A DNA stretch of 64,000 nucleotides from positions 959,001-1,023,000 of the forward strand of contig WPIO01000136.1 in the NCBI GenBank assembly GCA_009760855.2, read 5' to 3'. The number at the start of each line of letters is the position of its first letter. Within the stretch, counting starts at the first letter, position 1. This document shows, in pieces, positions 42,361 to 51,841 of this stretch. Source of the DNA: Cristatella mucedo. Lineage: Eukaryota; Bryozoa; Phylactolaemata; Cristatellidae. The notes under the pieces were generated by a model that saw only the letters and a program-made list of their open reading frames with translations, searched no databases and was not told the DNA's origin. Position numbers and translations under genes: made by a program.

Positions 42361-42852
42361 TTACGATTTAACAATTGCTTTAGTCGGAGGGGCTTTATGG
42401 AGGCGCGAATGTGCAAAATGCTTGAGCGAAGAAGGTTGAAAACTTGTCGGCCTAGCCGTTAATATCTGGATAGTGAAACCATTTCCGAACTAGCCAGCAA
42501 ATTGTTTTCCAGTCTTATGAATCTATTTTGGGTCTTTCTGGCAGGACTTCAGTTTCGAAAGGAAAAGAAAGCCCGGCTTTTATAAGCTTCCGAGTGTAGA
42601 CTGGAAGGAAGCCTTTGAAATCGACTAGATCGCCATCACGCCCAGATTTCTTATAGCGGTGTTCAAGCCCGCACTTAACACGGTGGCAAATATTTTGAAG
42701 TTTTTTCGTAAATTAAAAGGAATCTCCACAAATCTGTACACGGACATAATGTACAAAAGCGTGCTCTTCAAGAGCGCTCGGAGAGTTCATTTTTACTGCA
42801 TCAGGGAATTTATCGAGGCTTTCGGCTGAGTCTTGGTGCAGATTAAAATTAC

Positions 42853-42927
42853 CTGCATCCCAGATTTCAAAATTGTCCCAGGATCCATGCTGTTCATATT
42901 GACTCGTTGGACAAACTCGATGTTACC
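42853..42927 (-). CDS. Orphan internal exon of an unidentified minus-strand gene
   Basis: A 75-nt segment (25 codons) lies between a good pyrimidine tract and acceptor (TTTTTTCGTTCTG...TGTGCAG|) and a donor CAG|GTAATT. One frame is open and reads GNIEFVQRVNMNSMDPGTIL followed by KSGMQ; both other frames have stops. The exon is phase 0-0. I do not recognise the protein and found no partner exons in the window. It could be a chance splice-like segment, but the site quality and protein-like composition favour a real exon. Confidence 0.45.
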
Positions 42928-42929
42928 CT

Positions 42930-44100
42930 GCACATATGACAGAACGAAAAAATAAACATTAGCTCTGACAGGAGCAGTAAACGGGATTGAGCAGTGAGCC
43001 GAGATGGTTATGGGGCACGAAACAAGGTCACCCGGTAGACATTTTTAGTTTTAAGACTGAGAGGCATAAGTAGATAAGATTAGAAATCCATAAAATGGCC
43101 GCCAATAAGGGTGGTGTGATTTACGTCGGACAAAACCGACATTTTCCAGACAGCCAATAAATGATCGGGCCATACTGTTGCAAGGGCTGTCAATGTGAAT
43201 GTTAGTCCTCTGCAATCAATAACGGCCTAGCGCACATAAATATTTAGTGAGGACTGCCAAAATCTCTTTCACCAGCAAGGTTAGACAGCCAAAAGGAGGT
43301 CGGGAGATCACAAAGGTGAGGGGAATGGTCTTTGATGGAGACCTAATAGCAACTGATTCAAGCGATGACCCATGCGAAAAACTTCGGGTCTAATAGCCGA
43401 GCGACTCGCGAACAACGACAGCAATCGGCCACCCACCTTGTCAGACCGCATGGATTGAAATGATGAGAGCCGGATGGAGTGGTCTTTGACACACCATCGC
43501 CCGAGTTGGGTCGCGGTTAGCAGAAATGCGTCGAGCTTCCCTAGACAATCCCATCGAGGTTAAGTAGCCCACCCTGGATTTTAGTGAGCGGAAATTTAAC
43601 TGGTGAAATTTAAAAGAGTATAATTCCATGCCACCGGGCGGCCGACTGAAAGTAGTGGGCTGGAAGGGGCCCAACGCTACAGAGAAATGTAGGTATATCT
43701 TTGATAACCTCTCTGCTGCCAAATCTCTTATATAGTCACTTTTGCGATGGGTAGGTAGTTTATGGGTGGGTATTTGGTGATAGAAGTATCTGGCCAGGTG
43801 AATTTCATGCAGCCTGGCAGGAAGCTGAAAGCAATGGCCCCGAGGGCATAATTGAGCCCCATATCGGACAGGCCACAGTGCGGTACTGCAGTGGTGTGCA
43901 ATGTGAGCGTCGGGAAATGCGCTTTGTGTAAGCATTCTACACCTTGCTGCCATCGAAGTGAGCAGCCCAGGTATTACACAGCCAAGCCATAGCAATTCTC
44001 GTGCGGCAATGGAAGATTATTGTACTGTTGTGCCAGTAATTATCCTATTGCATCAGCACATTATCTAAGCACCTGTTCCAAAGTGACCTTCCACCAGATG
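42930..44100. other. Unassigned sequence with a 184-codon minus frame
   Basis: The frame 43995-43441 (minus) contains SDYIRDLAAERLSKIYLHFS and RVGYLTSMGLSREARRISAN. Its composition is protein-like, but no family is recognised and no splice context is evident. Confidence 0.25.
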
Positions 44101-44103
44101 ACC

Positions 44104-44178
44104 ACATAATAATAATAACGCACTCGATAAAGCGCCCTCAGAGAACTCAATCTCTCTCTAGGCGCTTTACATTTGCTA
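44104..44178 (-). mobile_element. LINE-A 3' tail fragment
   Basis: AATAATAATAACGCACTCGA followed by GCGCCCTCAGAGAACTCAAT, then GGCGCTTTACATTTGC: an isolated minus-strand tail directly abutting a plus-strand LINE-A piece. Confidence 0.8.
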
Positions 44179-44775
44179 CATCCGCTGCACAGTCAAGTCT
44201 GCCTACTTTAAACTACATAGGACTTATGAAATTTGTACTTGCAAAGAAAGGGATACGACATCCTAATTGGTACATGCATTTGTTACATCCTGTCTTGACT
44301 TCTGGAGCTCACTGCTTGATGGTCTACCGGCCTGTGCAACCAGGCGCTTACAGCTGGAGCAAACCTCGGCAGCTGGGCTGTTCGTCTGTCGTGAACGTCG
44401 CAGTTGCCACGTCACATAATTTCTTGCCGACATACACTGGCTCCCGCCATGCAGCGAATCAACTTCAAGGTTCTGCCACTCACTTTTTGGTCCCTTCATT
44501 CTCTTACTCCAGCCAACTTATTAGAACTACTCCTCAACCAGGCTAGGCATTGTAGGCCACCACATTGAACGAACCACAAATTCTTTGAGGACCATGCCTT
44601 TAGTTCGTAAGGGTCCCAAAGCCTTGAACTCACTCCCGAATGACATTACGACATCCTTCTGACTTGACGACATTTAAGGACAAGCAAAAAATACACATGT
44701 TTATCACAGCATTTCGTAGGTCCTTGTGATTCGTTCTTTGTGTGCATGCTGATATTTTGCATGCTACCACTAACC
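44179..44775 (+). mobile_element. LINE-A C-terminal fragment
   Basis: Starts at GCTGCACAGTCAAGTCTGCC and carries PVLTSGAHCLMVYRPVQPGA (the [13 protein letters not shown] region, frame-shifted) and SVVNVAVATSHNFLPTYTGS. It ends with the LVIRSL-type region near 44730. Confidence 0.75.
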
Positions 44776-45200
44776 AGAAGAACACTGGTTCTGTCTTCTG
44801 GTAGCTACACAGCGGAAAGTGAAGAAATAGCAAGCAGTTAGGTTCCCAATACTTGTCACACCGAAACAAATGGCGTTCCGACTGATCCCCTGGCGCCGGC
44901 AAAACCCGGGGCCTTCATTGCACATCTCACTATGCGCGTGAAGCTGGCAACACACAGTATTTTTCTCAGGGAATATAATGTAGTTTGACGCTCTATCGGC
45001 ACACAGGTAACGACAAGGAAACACCGAGGGGGCTTCAACAACCACGAGTTTGGGCTCGCAGCACGACGGGTCACAGCCGTTCTCTACCGTAAGGCTACTG
45101 TTCCTCCCCTCTGCAAGCCATGACTCACCGTCATAAAACCGTTTCCCCACAAACCGGCAAGGCCCATAAACCCGAAGCAGTCATAAACTCATAAACTCCA
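44770..45200 (-). other. Cysteine-rich open frame, unrecognised
   Basis: The frame reads VYGPCRFVGKRFYDGESWLA, then ENGCDPSCCEPKLVVVEAPS, PCRYLCADRASN, VCCQLHAHSEMCNEGPGFCR. More than a dozen cysteines with regular spacing suggest a secreted cysteine-rich (vWC-like) domain. There is no signal peptide, and a stop (TGA) lies directly upstream with no convincing acceptor between. It could be a pseudogene exon or a chance frame. Confidence 0.3.
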
Positions 45201-45493
45201 CTGGGCCATTCACTGGGCTACTATAAGACTAGGTAGATCAGTGAGAGGGGCTTGCATAGTCGTAATCGCACGAATATAATACAATTCTCGCGTGCAAAGC
45301 TGGTGGGGGGGCAGGAATCAATAGCGCAATAAAGTATCTATGTACATGTTGATGCCTGCTCATCTAAATGGTGGTAGTACCCTGTACTACGGTTCATATA
45401 TAGCCATAAAATAGTGTCTCAGAAGCTCGGGATACCCGCAACGACACAAGCTAATTGCAGCTCCCCGACGAATGTAAGGAAGTTACCACGGAG

Positions 45494-45768
45494 TGTCGCT
45501 TGGTTCGCACTCAGTACAGAACGCCAGCCGATGACCAACACCAACGGTTTATTTTACGAGCACAAAGCAAAGGGAAGCACGACTATCTCCAGCCCTCTCT
45601 CCCACTCGAGTCCTGCTCCTCGATCACGGCTGTGCACCGGCCGACCGCGATGATAATTCAGAGGCGGACCGCAGCTGTTCATCGGCTGACCCCGATGGTG
45701 ATCCTAATAGCTGTTCACCAGCTGGTTAGCTGGAGGAACAATACCGGCCTGCATATCATCAAACTACA
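45494..45768 (-). repeat. 3' LTR of the gag-only element
   Basis: 275 bp; on the minus strand it opens TGTAGTTTGATG and ends CCAAGCGACA. AATAAA on the minus strand at 45553-45548. Confidence 0.8.
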
Positions 45769-46079
45769 TGGCCCCGTGACCTTAAGATCATAAGTGCCCA
45801 GCAGCAACGCGAGGAACTGCAATGTATCACGCAGCATTGAGCATGTCTAGTCACAACAAATGCGACACTACGCATCCGCCGCCATATCGGCATAACAGCC
45901 AGCAACAAAAGCTGATCCCACAGGCAGGCTGGATACCTTACAGCTGCTCGCCGGAGGCGCGCTGGAGCACGGCCTTTTGCGACCAGCCGGCAACGTGGGC
46001 CACCGGCCATCATCACCGAGCTCACTTCCAAAGCCGCCGTTTTGCGGACCTCCGCCGATCTGCGTCTGCCCACTCTACC

Positions 46080-46425
46080 GCTGCGTCTCAGGCCTTCGCA
46101 GACTCTCCGACCTTCGCAGTATCTCCGGCCTGCATAGACTCTCCGGCCGTCACACACTGTCCGACTTGTGCCAACTCTTTGGCCTGCTCAGACTGTCCGA
46201 CTTGCACCAACTCTCCGGCCTGCGAAGCGTCACAGCCACCGGCTCATCGCAGGTCAACGTTGCCTTCATGGCTTTCGCTGCATCGCAGGCCGTTGCATCG
46301 CTGGCGGACGCTACAAATTCGCTCGCTGACGCCGCCTACTCCCTTGCGGACGCCGCCGACTATCGCGAGAACGCCGTCGCCTCCCTCGCGGACGTCGCCG
46401 CCTCTCCGTGCACCGTCTCGCCACC
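46080..46425 (-). repeat. Degenerate 18-bp and 21-bp tandem repeats in the gag-like interior
   Basis: At 46080-46240, units like CAGGCCGGAGAGTCTATG (minus strand) repeat every 18 bp about nine times. At 46300-46425 the plus strand repeats every 21 bp (LADATNS, LADAAYS, LADAADY, RENAVAS, LADVAAS). The 21-bp unit matches the 18-bp unit of the large array at 26.4 kb apart from one codon. Confidence 0.8.
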
Positions 46426-46465
46426 GGATGCCTTCGTCTCACTGCTGTATGCCTTATCATTACCA

Positions 46466-46933
46466 CTAACAGCTGCCTTGAACAATTTCGTGGTCTCGTG
46501 GCATACCATCGCCGCCTAGCCAATCGTCACTGTTGGAGCGCCGTTGCCTCATGCCATAAGGCGGCAGCCTGGCAAACTCTTTCCCCCGGCACTCCGTCGG
46601 TGATCGCCGCGGCCACTTCCGGTCGCTCTTGTCGGCCATCTCAGTCCGAACAGCCTTTAACAGATCAGTGTGCGGCAATCGCGCTCTACCGGCCGGCCAG
46701 GTGAATGCCCTCACTAGGGCCTCTCGAAGCTTAGTGTGGTCGTCTTGCATGGCCTGTGGGAGACTCGAGGCAAATGTGATCGCAAGGAGCAAACACAAGT
46801 GCCACTTATTAGGTTCGTAGCTACTTTGTTTGACCTCCCTCTCGAAATTCAGCAACCAGCCAGAGAAATCTCCGAAGCCAACGGAGCTTTGGAAGGCTTC
46901 ACAAGGCATCTCAAAAGCCGTCATCGGCTCCAT
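46466..46933 (-). pseudogene. gag-like frame of the compact LTR element
   Basis: Starting at an ATG just inside the 5' LTR, it reads MEPMTAFEMPCEAF, then FGDFSGWLLNFEREVKQ and LPQAMQDDHTKLREALVRAF. This resembles the W...F pattern and helical end of retrotransposon capsid domains. It ends at 46466, and an Arg-rich frame (ERRRRPRGRRRRSRDSRRRP) follows in another frame at 46523-46311. That suggests one ancestral gag with a basic tail and a later frameshift. The capsid assignment rests on pattern only. Confidence 0.55.
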
Positions 46934-46935
46934 CC

Positions 46936-47315
46936 TGAGAAGCTCGTGGTTCGCACGCAGTACAGAACGCCAGCCGATGACCAACACCAGCGGTTTATTA
47001 TGCGACGCACAGAGCAGAGGGAATCACGAATCCCGACTCGGGTCCCACTCCTCGATCGCGGCTGTGCACCGCCCGACCCCGATGATTAATCAGAGGCGGA
47101 CCACAGCTGTGCACCGGCCGACCCCGATAGTGAATCCAACATCTGTTCACCAGCTGGTTAGCGGGAGGAGCAATACCGGCCTGTGTCCACGCCAAGTCAG
47201 AGGCGGACCACAGCTGTGCACCGGCCTGTCCCGATGACTTCCGACTGCTCCCAACAGCTGTTCACCAGCTGGTTAGCGGGAGGAACAATATTGGCCTGTA
47301 TACCAACAAACTACA
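46936..47315 (-). repeat. 5' LTR of the gag-only element, with internal duplication
   Basis: About 380 bp; it opens TGTAGTTTGTTGG on the minus strand and has AATAAA at 46999-46994. A ~105-bp block (GCGGACCACAGCTGTGCACC ... TTAGCGGGAGGA) is present twice, which explains its extra length over the other LTR. Confidence 0.78.
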
Positions 47316-47799
47316 CGGACTAAATATGGCAGCTCCGTTGACGGAAGATGAGAAGTCGGTCAGCCTTCCTGCAGGCAGGTCAAGACACGTCTATGCTGGA
47401 CACTGGCGCCAAAATTCTGCGTCAAAGGCACGCCGCTGTAACACAATGTTTTTACCCCTCTTAGAAGTACTTAAACCGCCACTCTAGGATTACTACGCGT
47501 GGGCCGTTGCTGCTTGAACAGTCTACCGAGCTGGCTTGAAAGTTAAAAATTATCTAGCAATTGTTCAGCGGAGGGACATTACCTTCCAAGAGACGTATGC
47601 ACAACTAGAGCTCTCAAGGGCACTTGTACGGACGCCTTCGTTTACGCCTCTTTCTATGCTTAGTGGTGGCCTCGTTTAGAATCACACTGTTAAGTTTCGC
47701 GTCAACGGCGCACCGCCCGACAGGCGGACCTCGTTAGCCTCCTCTTCGTAAGCGTATCCTGGGATTCTCTTAAAAAATCAATTAAGATTAAAAAAGGAA

Positions 47800-47955
47800 T
47801 TTAGTTGGTATAGCATCCAAAACGAAAACTGAATCTCTATCCAGGCTCTTCACATAGACCACAGGGCTCGAGCCTACGACCTCGGCCGTAAAGCCGAATA
47901 CCTTGACCTCGGCCATCAAAAGTGAGCACCTTAACCTCTGCACCAACCAGGGCAG
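47800..47955 (-). mobile_element. SINE-B
   Basis: Minus-strand copy: tail TGGTATAGCATCC, CTTCACATAGACCACAGGGC, B-box complement GGGCTCGAGCC and head CTTAACCTCTGCACCAACC. Confidence 0.75.
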
Positions 47956-48032
47956 CATTAGCCATTTTCGGAATCGGATTCCGACTCGGTGTGCGGAAGA
48001 TGCGCCGATAAGCTGGGCCTTAATATATATTA

Positions 48033-48163
48033 TTCATTTGTACGGCGCCCTAAGAGAACCTAATCTCTCTTCTAGAGCTTCACATATGCCATGGGGCTCG
48101 AGCCCACGACCTCGGCCAGACTTTGGTCGGGACCAGCACCTTAATCACTGGCCCAAGCCAGCG
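48033..48163 (-). mobile_element. SINE-B
   Basis: Minus-strand copy: CGGCGCCCTAAGAGAACC, CTTCACATATGCCATGGGGC, TCGAGCCCACGACCTCGGCC and CACTGGCCCAAGCCAGC. The second of three in the same orientation within 1 kb. Confidence 0.85.
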
Positions 48164-48329
48164 TGGCGTTCTAAGAGAGTAGTCACATCTCATTTTGAGA
48201 GCAACTGAGCATTCGCACCGGAGGGACGCCGCCCGGAAGCGTGTTCAGACGCCGTCGGGACCCCCTCCCCCGCATGCACAGGAGGATGCAGCTCCCCGTG
48301 GGCCACCCCGGGTCTAAGCTGAGGAGTAC

Positions 48330-48475
48330 GGCGCATGCACTTCCGGCCCGCGTCTTGCGTTCGAGTCCTGAAGCAGACAACTCTCTATCGCCCGCTGCAA
48401 GCAGTAGCGGTAGCCGCCGCAGCTCCTCTGACGCTGCATTCAAGGAGCTGCTGAATCGCGCAACATTTACTTTAT
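48330..48475 (+). mobile_element. SINE-A, 3' part, followed by (TATC)n
   Basis: B-box-like GCGTTCGAGTCCTGAAGC, body CGCCCGCTGCAAGCAGTAGC and tail AGCTGCTGAATCGCGC; a short (TATC)n run follows at 48475-48497. Confidence 0.65.
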
Positions 48476-48711
48476 CTATCTATCTATCTATCTATCTGTC
48501 TGGCAGACTTTCGCCATTCCATTTGCAAACGTTGGTAGTCTCCACCGGCAAAGACGGGCTGAAGAAGTAGCGCGCAGTGGAGGAAGGCGCCTTAATCATA
48601 CAAAGAAAGCAGTTACTGCTAATTTTGGAAGATTCTGAAATTTTTATGCCAAAGGTGCCACGCTCGGCAGCGGCGGCCTTTTTAGAGGCGCTCAAGAGGA
48701 ATCAAATAAAA

Positions 48712-48838
48712 ACGGCATTTGCACGGAGCCCAAAGAGAGCTTAATCTTTATCGAGGCGCTTTACATATTACGCAGGGCTTGATCTTAGAGCCTCGGTCGT
48801 TAAAAGCGGTTACATACTAACACCTGGGCCTAACCAGC
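48712..48838 (-). mobile_element. SINE-B
   Basis: Minus-strand copy: GCACGGAGCCCAAAGAGAGC, GGCGCTTTACATATTACGC, a decayed B box and CACCTGGGCCTAACCAGC. Confidence 0.72.
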
Positions 48839-49224
48839 GCAGCATCAATCTGCTCAGCAAGTCGATAACTACGATCGCCCATTCGGCTTAAAGAATAATC
48901 GCGGACGCCCACCCTGGACGTGCTCGCCGAATGTGTGCGGGGAAGCTTCCTTTTTGTTTGAACCCGATGCAAGAACGAGTAAGAGATTCTCTTACGCACT
49001 TTAACCGGCGCAGCGCCAGACTACCCTCGCGAACCGGCCTGTAAACCGAGGAGTAGCAGCCTCTCCTTCAAAACCTGGTAGCCACCCGAAAGGGCTATAA
49101 GGCCTCTAAAGAAAGGAGAGGCTGGGGCGTTTTTAGAGTAGAGAGTCTCCTTCATTGGCTGCATTTGGGGCAGCCCGAGACCGTATCCTTTCAGGCAAAC
49201 CGCTGGAGCATCGGCCCCCTCCTC

Positions 49225-49312
49225 GGCCCCCTCCCCTGGTCTCTCCCCGGCCCCCTCCCTGGCCCCCTCCCTGGCCCCCTCCCTGGCCCCCCTCCCTGGC
49301 CCCTCCCCAAGA
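49225..49312. repeat. 12-bp GC-rich tandem repeat
   Basis: GGCCCCCTCCCT-type units repeat about five to seven times. They create the Gly/Ala/Arg-rich segment in the minus-strand frame. Confidence 0.88.
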
Positions 49313-49339
49313 CCTAGCTTGAGAGCGCCCCGCTCTAAA

Positions 49340-49434
49340 ATGGCGGCGATGCGACGCGCAAGCGAAAGAAATTCGCCTTCTCTCCATATGGGCAGGTCAA
49401 ATTCGTCGACGACTTCGCGGTCGTCGTTTGTTTC
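49340..49434 (+). CDS. Possible first coding exon in a CpG-rich segment
   Basis: An ATGG in strong context (TCTAAAATGG) opens MAAMRRASERNSPSLHMGRS, then a Ser/Thr-rich stretch, and reaches a donor-like TTTC|GTGAGT after 95 nt. The surrounding DNA is CpG-rich. No downstream exon was found, and ORFs of 184 and 104 codons run through the neighbourhood on the other strand, so strand and reality are uncertain. Confidence 0.22.
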
Positions 49435-49917
49435 GTGAGTTCGCGGAAGTCGGAAAGCAGCTGTTCTGGGAGCAACCAGGCCTGCAGGTGAGGTCGGCCG
49501 GGGTGATAGTCGCCTCGCATCGCGCGCGCGAGCATTGCAGCTCTCGAGTCGACGTCGGATCGCGCTCGCCGCCATTGCTTAAGCTCGGCTTGGGATGTGC
49601 AGGCTGCTTATCGTCTCGAACCTCTTCTCGCTGCCGCCGCTCTTCCTTGCCGCCGCAGTCGTCGGTCCTGCAACGAAGGGCCGGCTATCAAGTTTACGAC
49701 TGCTGACCGAGGCTTCTTCCGGTTGGCCTAGTAGTGCTCTCCGGTAGCTATAAAGCTTTGAAAGGCTTCGCAGTAACTCTTCAGAGCCATCGCCCCTAAG
49801 CTTTGAGATTGCCGCAATTTTCGCGCAGCAGATTTCACAATATTGCAGAGCTGCTAGCATGGTTTCGTGAAGCGTGCGGGCCAGCGGGACCACCGCTGGA
49901 GTAGTTTTGACCGTGTG

Positions 49918-50085
49918 TACGTCAAATCTCGCAATGCTATGCTTGATGATTCATATCTAACAATGTTATGCTTGCTGACATTGCGCATGTTACAGGAATC
50001 TTTTAGTCTTGCTTTCTGTACAACATCTGTAAAGTTCTTGGAAAGGGATTCAGTTCTCCGAGGACGCTATTTAAATGTATTATTA
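49918..50085 (+). mobile_element. LINE-A 3' tail fragment
   Basis: AATGCTATGCTTGATGATTC, CATCTGTAAAGTTCTTGG, CAGTTCTCCGAGGACGC and ATTATTATC match the LINE-A 3' end with the GCTATTTAAATG variant. Confidence 0.7.
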
Positions 50086-50284
50086 TCATCATTGTTATAT
50101 TCCTCAAGCAGAGGCGTAGTGAGACCTTTCCCTGCCCTGGGACAGAGCTACCAATCTCGCGCCCATCCCCTTGTCAAAAAGTGCTGCAAAATAACCCCAG
50201 CACAGAAGAAAGGCAAAAAACACTTGCTGGCAATCATGTTGGGTCGATAAAGTTGTACTAACTATAGTATAGATACAAGGGAGC

Positions 50285-51841
50285 TATCGCAGCTTTAACT
50301 TAGCTGAATTTTTATGGCCTTAAACAAGGCAAACTGATCTAATACAGTTTGAAAGTCAATACTTTCCAGTGTCTCTTTCTCTATGCATAACAAGGCCAAA
50401 TCAGAGAGTCGATCTGGACTAGTGATGCTCGCAGATAAGGCAGGATTATCATCAGCCTGCTAAAGAAACCTTCGCAACTGGCAACTGATACAGCTATGAT
50501 GAGAAGAGCTTGCAAAGCAACTCAAATTAGGGAGCGTTTCTACTCTATAACTGACAATGAAAGACACGAATTCCAGAGGGGTCTTTGGTACCGAGTTTCG
50601 AGTGTGGCAAGAAGCATTTTAAAGCCACATATTTCATAGAACAGCACCGCTCCATCAACGTCTGAACAATAGAAGCCTCCAAGATCTAAACTCTGCTGGC
50701 GGAGTTTGGTCTGGTCAAGTGTCTTCAAAAGCTTCTCAACTTCCAACAAGAAACGAAATTTGGCATCAAGATCTGTGAGCCGGGAAAACTTAGCTGTAAT
50801 TTCTTGTTGGAAATGTCTATGATGTCTTTCATTATTCTCAAAATCTCCTACTTTGTGAGACTGAGATCTTGAGAGATTTCCAGGCATCATTGTCCTTCAT
50901 AGGATTCTTCGTTCAATTGCAACTCCCCACAATTCACATCTCTTTTTGGCGTCTAGATGTGATTCTTGGCGAAGGTCTTACCCAAGTCTTGACAACGCAA
51001 TCTCAAGAGACCGGAGATCACAAGAGGCGTCTTTGAAGTTCATCTTTGAATCCTGCAGCCTTTTCTGAATGTAGTTGGATTGCATGCGGGCTGGTACCGC
51101 TCCTTTCCTAAACAGCTGTTGGGAGCATCGTCGAGGGGGGCCTGTGCACAGCTGTGGTCAGCTTCTAATGAGGCGTTGACACAGGCCGATAACCCGCTGG
51201 TGAACAGATGGTGGATTCACCGTCGAGGTCGGCCAAGGCACAGCCGGAGGGGAGGAGAGAGAAGACTCGAGTGTGAGAAGGGGGCGAAGGCAGTCGTGCG
51301 TCTTGCTGCTCCGTGCCTTGTGCAATACACCGTTGGCGTTGTTCATCGGCTGGCTCTCTGATGGGCGAACCAAACTACACTGAACACGGCCAGTCTTCAT
51401 GAAGGTGCTGTACCAAAATGGCAACAGAGCCAAAACGTTAAAGTTCAAAATACAATATAAGAGACTGCCAGCTTCACTTCATTTTTGTTCAAGTGTTCCA
51501 CTTGCGTCCGCAGACAGTTGCTCCAAAAGACCTACAATGCTGTTCAGTTCATTATTGATAGCTTACACAGCTTCCGCTCCTGCACTCTACCTTGTCGCAG
51601 AGTCACGTTTGACAACAAAGGCTAAGACTTTCTTCAGTTCATTTAACCTCGGAGTTAATCGTGAAAAGAATAAGTAGGTGCTCTCTATTGTGACAACGGA
51701 ATTTTCACTTACGGCATAAACTCCTGCCACGTTCAAGCTGCGGTTATCACAGTTTATAAACCTCCTATTTCTGGAGAGTAGTCTCTTTCGGACGCCTAAT
51801 AAGTGGCCAGACATGATGGCTGCGTTGTCGTAGCGCAGCAA
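50285..51841 (-). pseudogene. ZMYM1-like hAT transposase fossil (minus strand), split by a solo LTR
   Basis: From the right it reads LRYDNAAIMSGHLLGVRKRL, FINCDNRSLNVAGVYAVSEN, STYLFFSRLTPRLNELKKVL, then LNFNVLALLPFWYSTFM (51430), all DUF4371/ZMYM1-like hAT signatures. After the LTR it continues through TDLDAKFRFLLEVEKLL (50770) to LALLCIEKETLES (50390). Stops and frameshifts are present. It parallels the plus-strand fossil at 31.5-32.6 kb. Confidence 0.88.
51070..51379 (+). mobile_element. Solo LTR of the gag-only family with 5-bp target duplication
   Basis: 310 bp starting TGTAGTTGGATTG and ending CCAAACTACA, flanked by CTGAA on both sides (51065-51069 and 51380-51384). It shares the CAGCTGTTGGGAGC, GTGAACAGATG and ATCGGCTGGCTCTCTG blocks with the LTRs at 25.8, 28.0, 45.5 and 47 kb. 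The polyadenylation motif has decayed to AATACA. Confidence 0.88.

Larger units (their letters stand above)
45494..47315 (-). mobile_element. Compact gag-only LTR element, 1.8 kb
   Basis: Direct repeats 45494-45768 and about 46936-47315 share the CAGCCGATGACCAACACC region, an AATAAA (minus strand) and the CAGCTGGTTAGC...GGAGGAACAAT block. On the minus strand they start TGTAGTTTG, and the downstream one ends CCAAGCGACA. The flanks are CGGAG and CGGAC, a near-perfect 5-bp target duplication. The 1.17-kb interior holds a gag-like frame and an Arg-rich repeat region but no protease, RT or integrase, so it would depend on another element's enzymes. Confidence 0.8.
49000..49720. promoter_or_regulatory. 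CpG-rich segment, possible promoter
   Basis: The stretch is dense in CG dinucleotides (for example TCGCGCGCGCG and CGTCGACGACTTCGCGG) compared with its CpG-poor flanks, which is what an unmethylated promoter island looks like. There are ATGGCGGCG starts on both strands here (plus 49340, minus 49575). No gene could be completed from either. Confidence 0.3.
49021..49893 (-). other. Two adjacent open frames in CpG-rich DNA, function unknown
   Basis: Reading leftward, a 104-codon frame (49893-49579) contains LHETMLAALQYCEICCAKIA and SKLYSYRRALL. It ends in TAA three bases before an ATGGCGGCG that opens a 184-codon frame (49575-49021). The second frame contains EFDLPIWREGEFLSLARRIA and then a Gly/Ala/Arg-rich repeat made by a 12-bp tandem repeat. 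The first frame looks protein-like in composition. I recognise neither and see no clear splice sites. They may be coding, or chance frames in GC-rich sequence. Confidence 0.25.

Noticed and set aside
47390-47410. Retroviral-type aspartic protease motif (MLDTGA) just outside the gag-only element
   Set aside because: A single short match with stops around it and no protease context; it also lies outside the element boundary at 47315.
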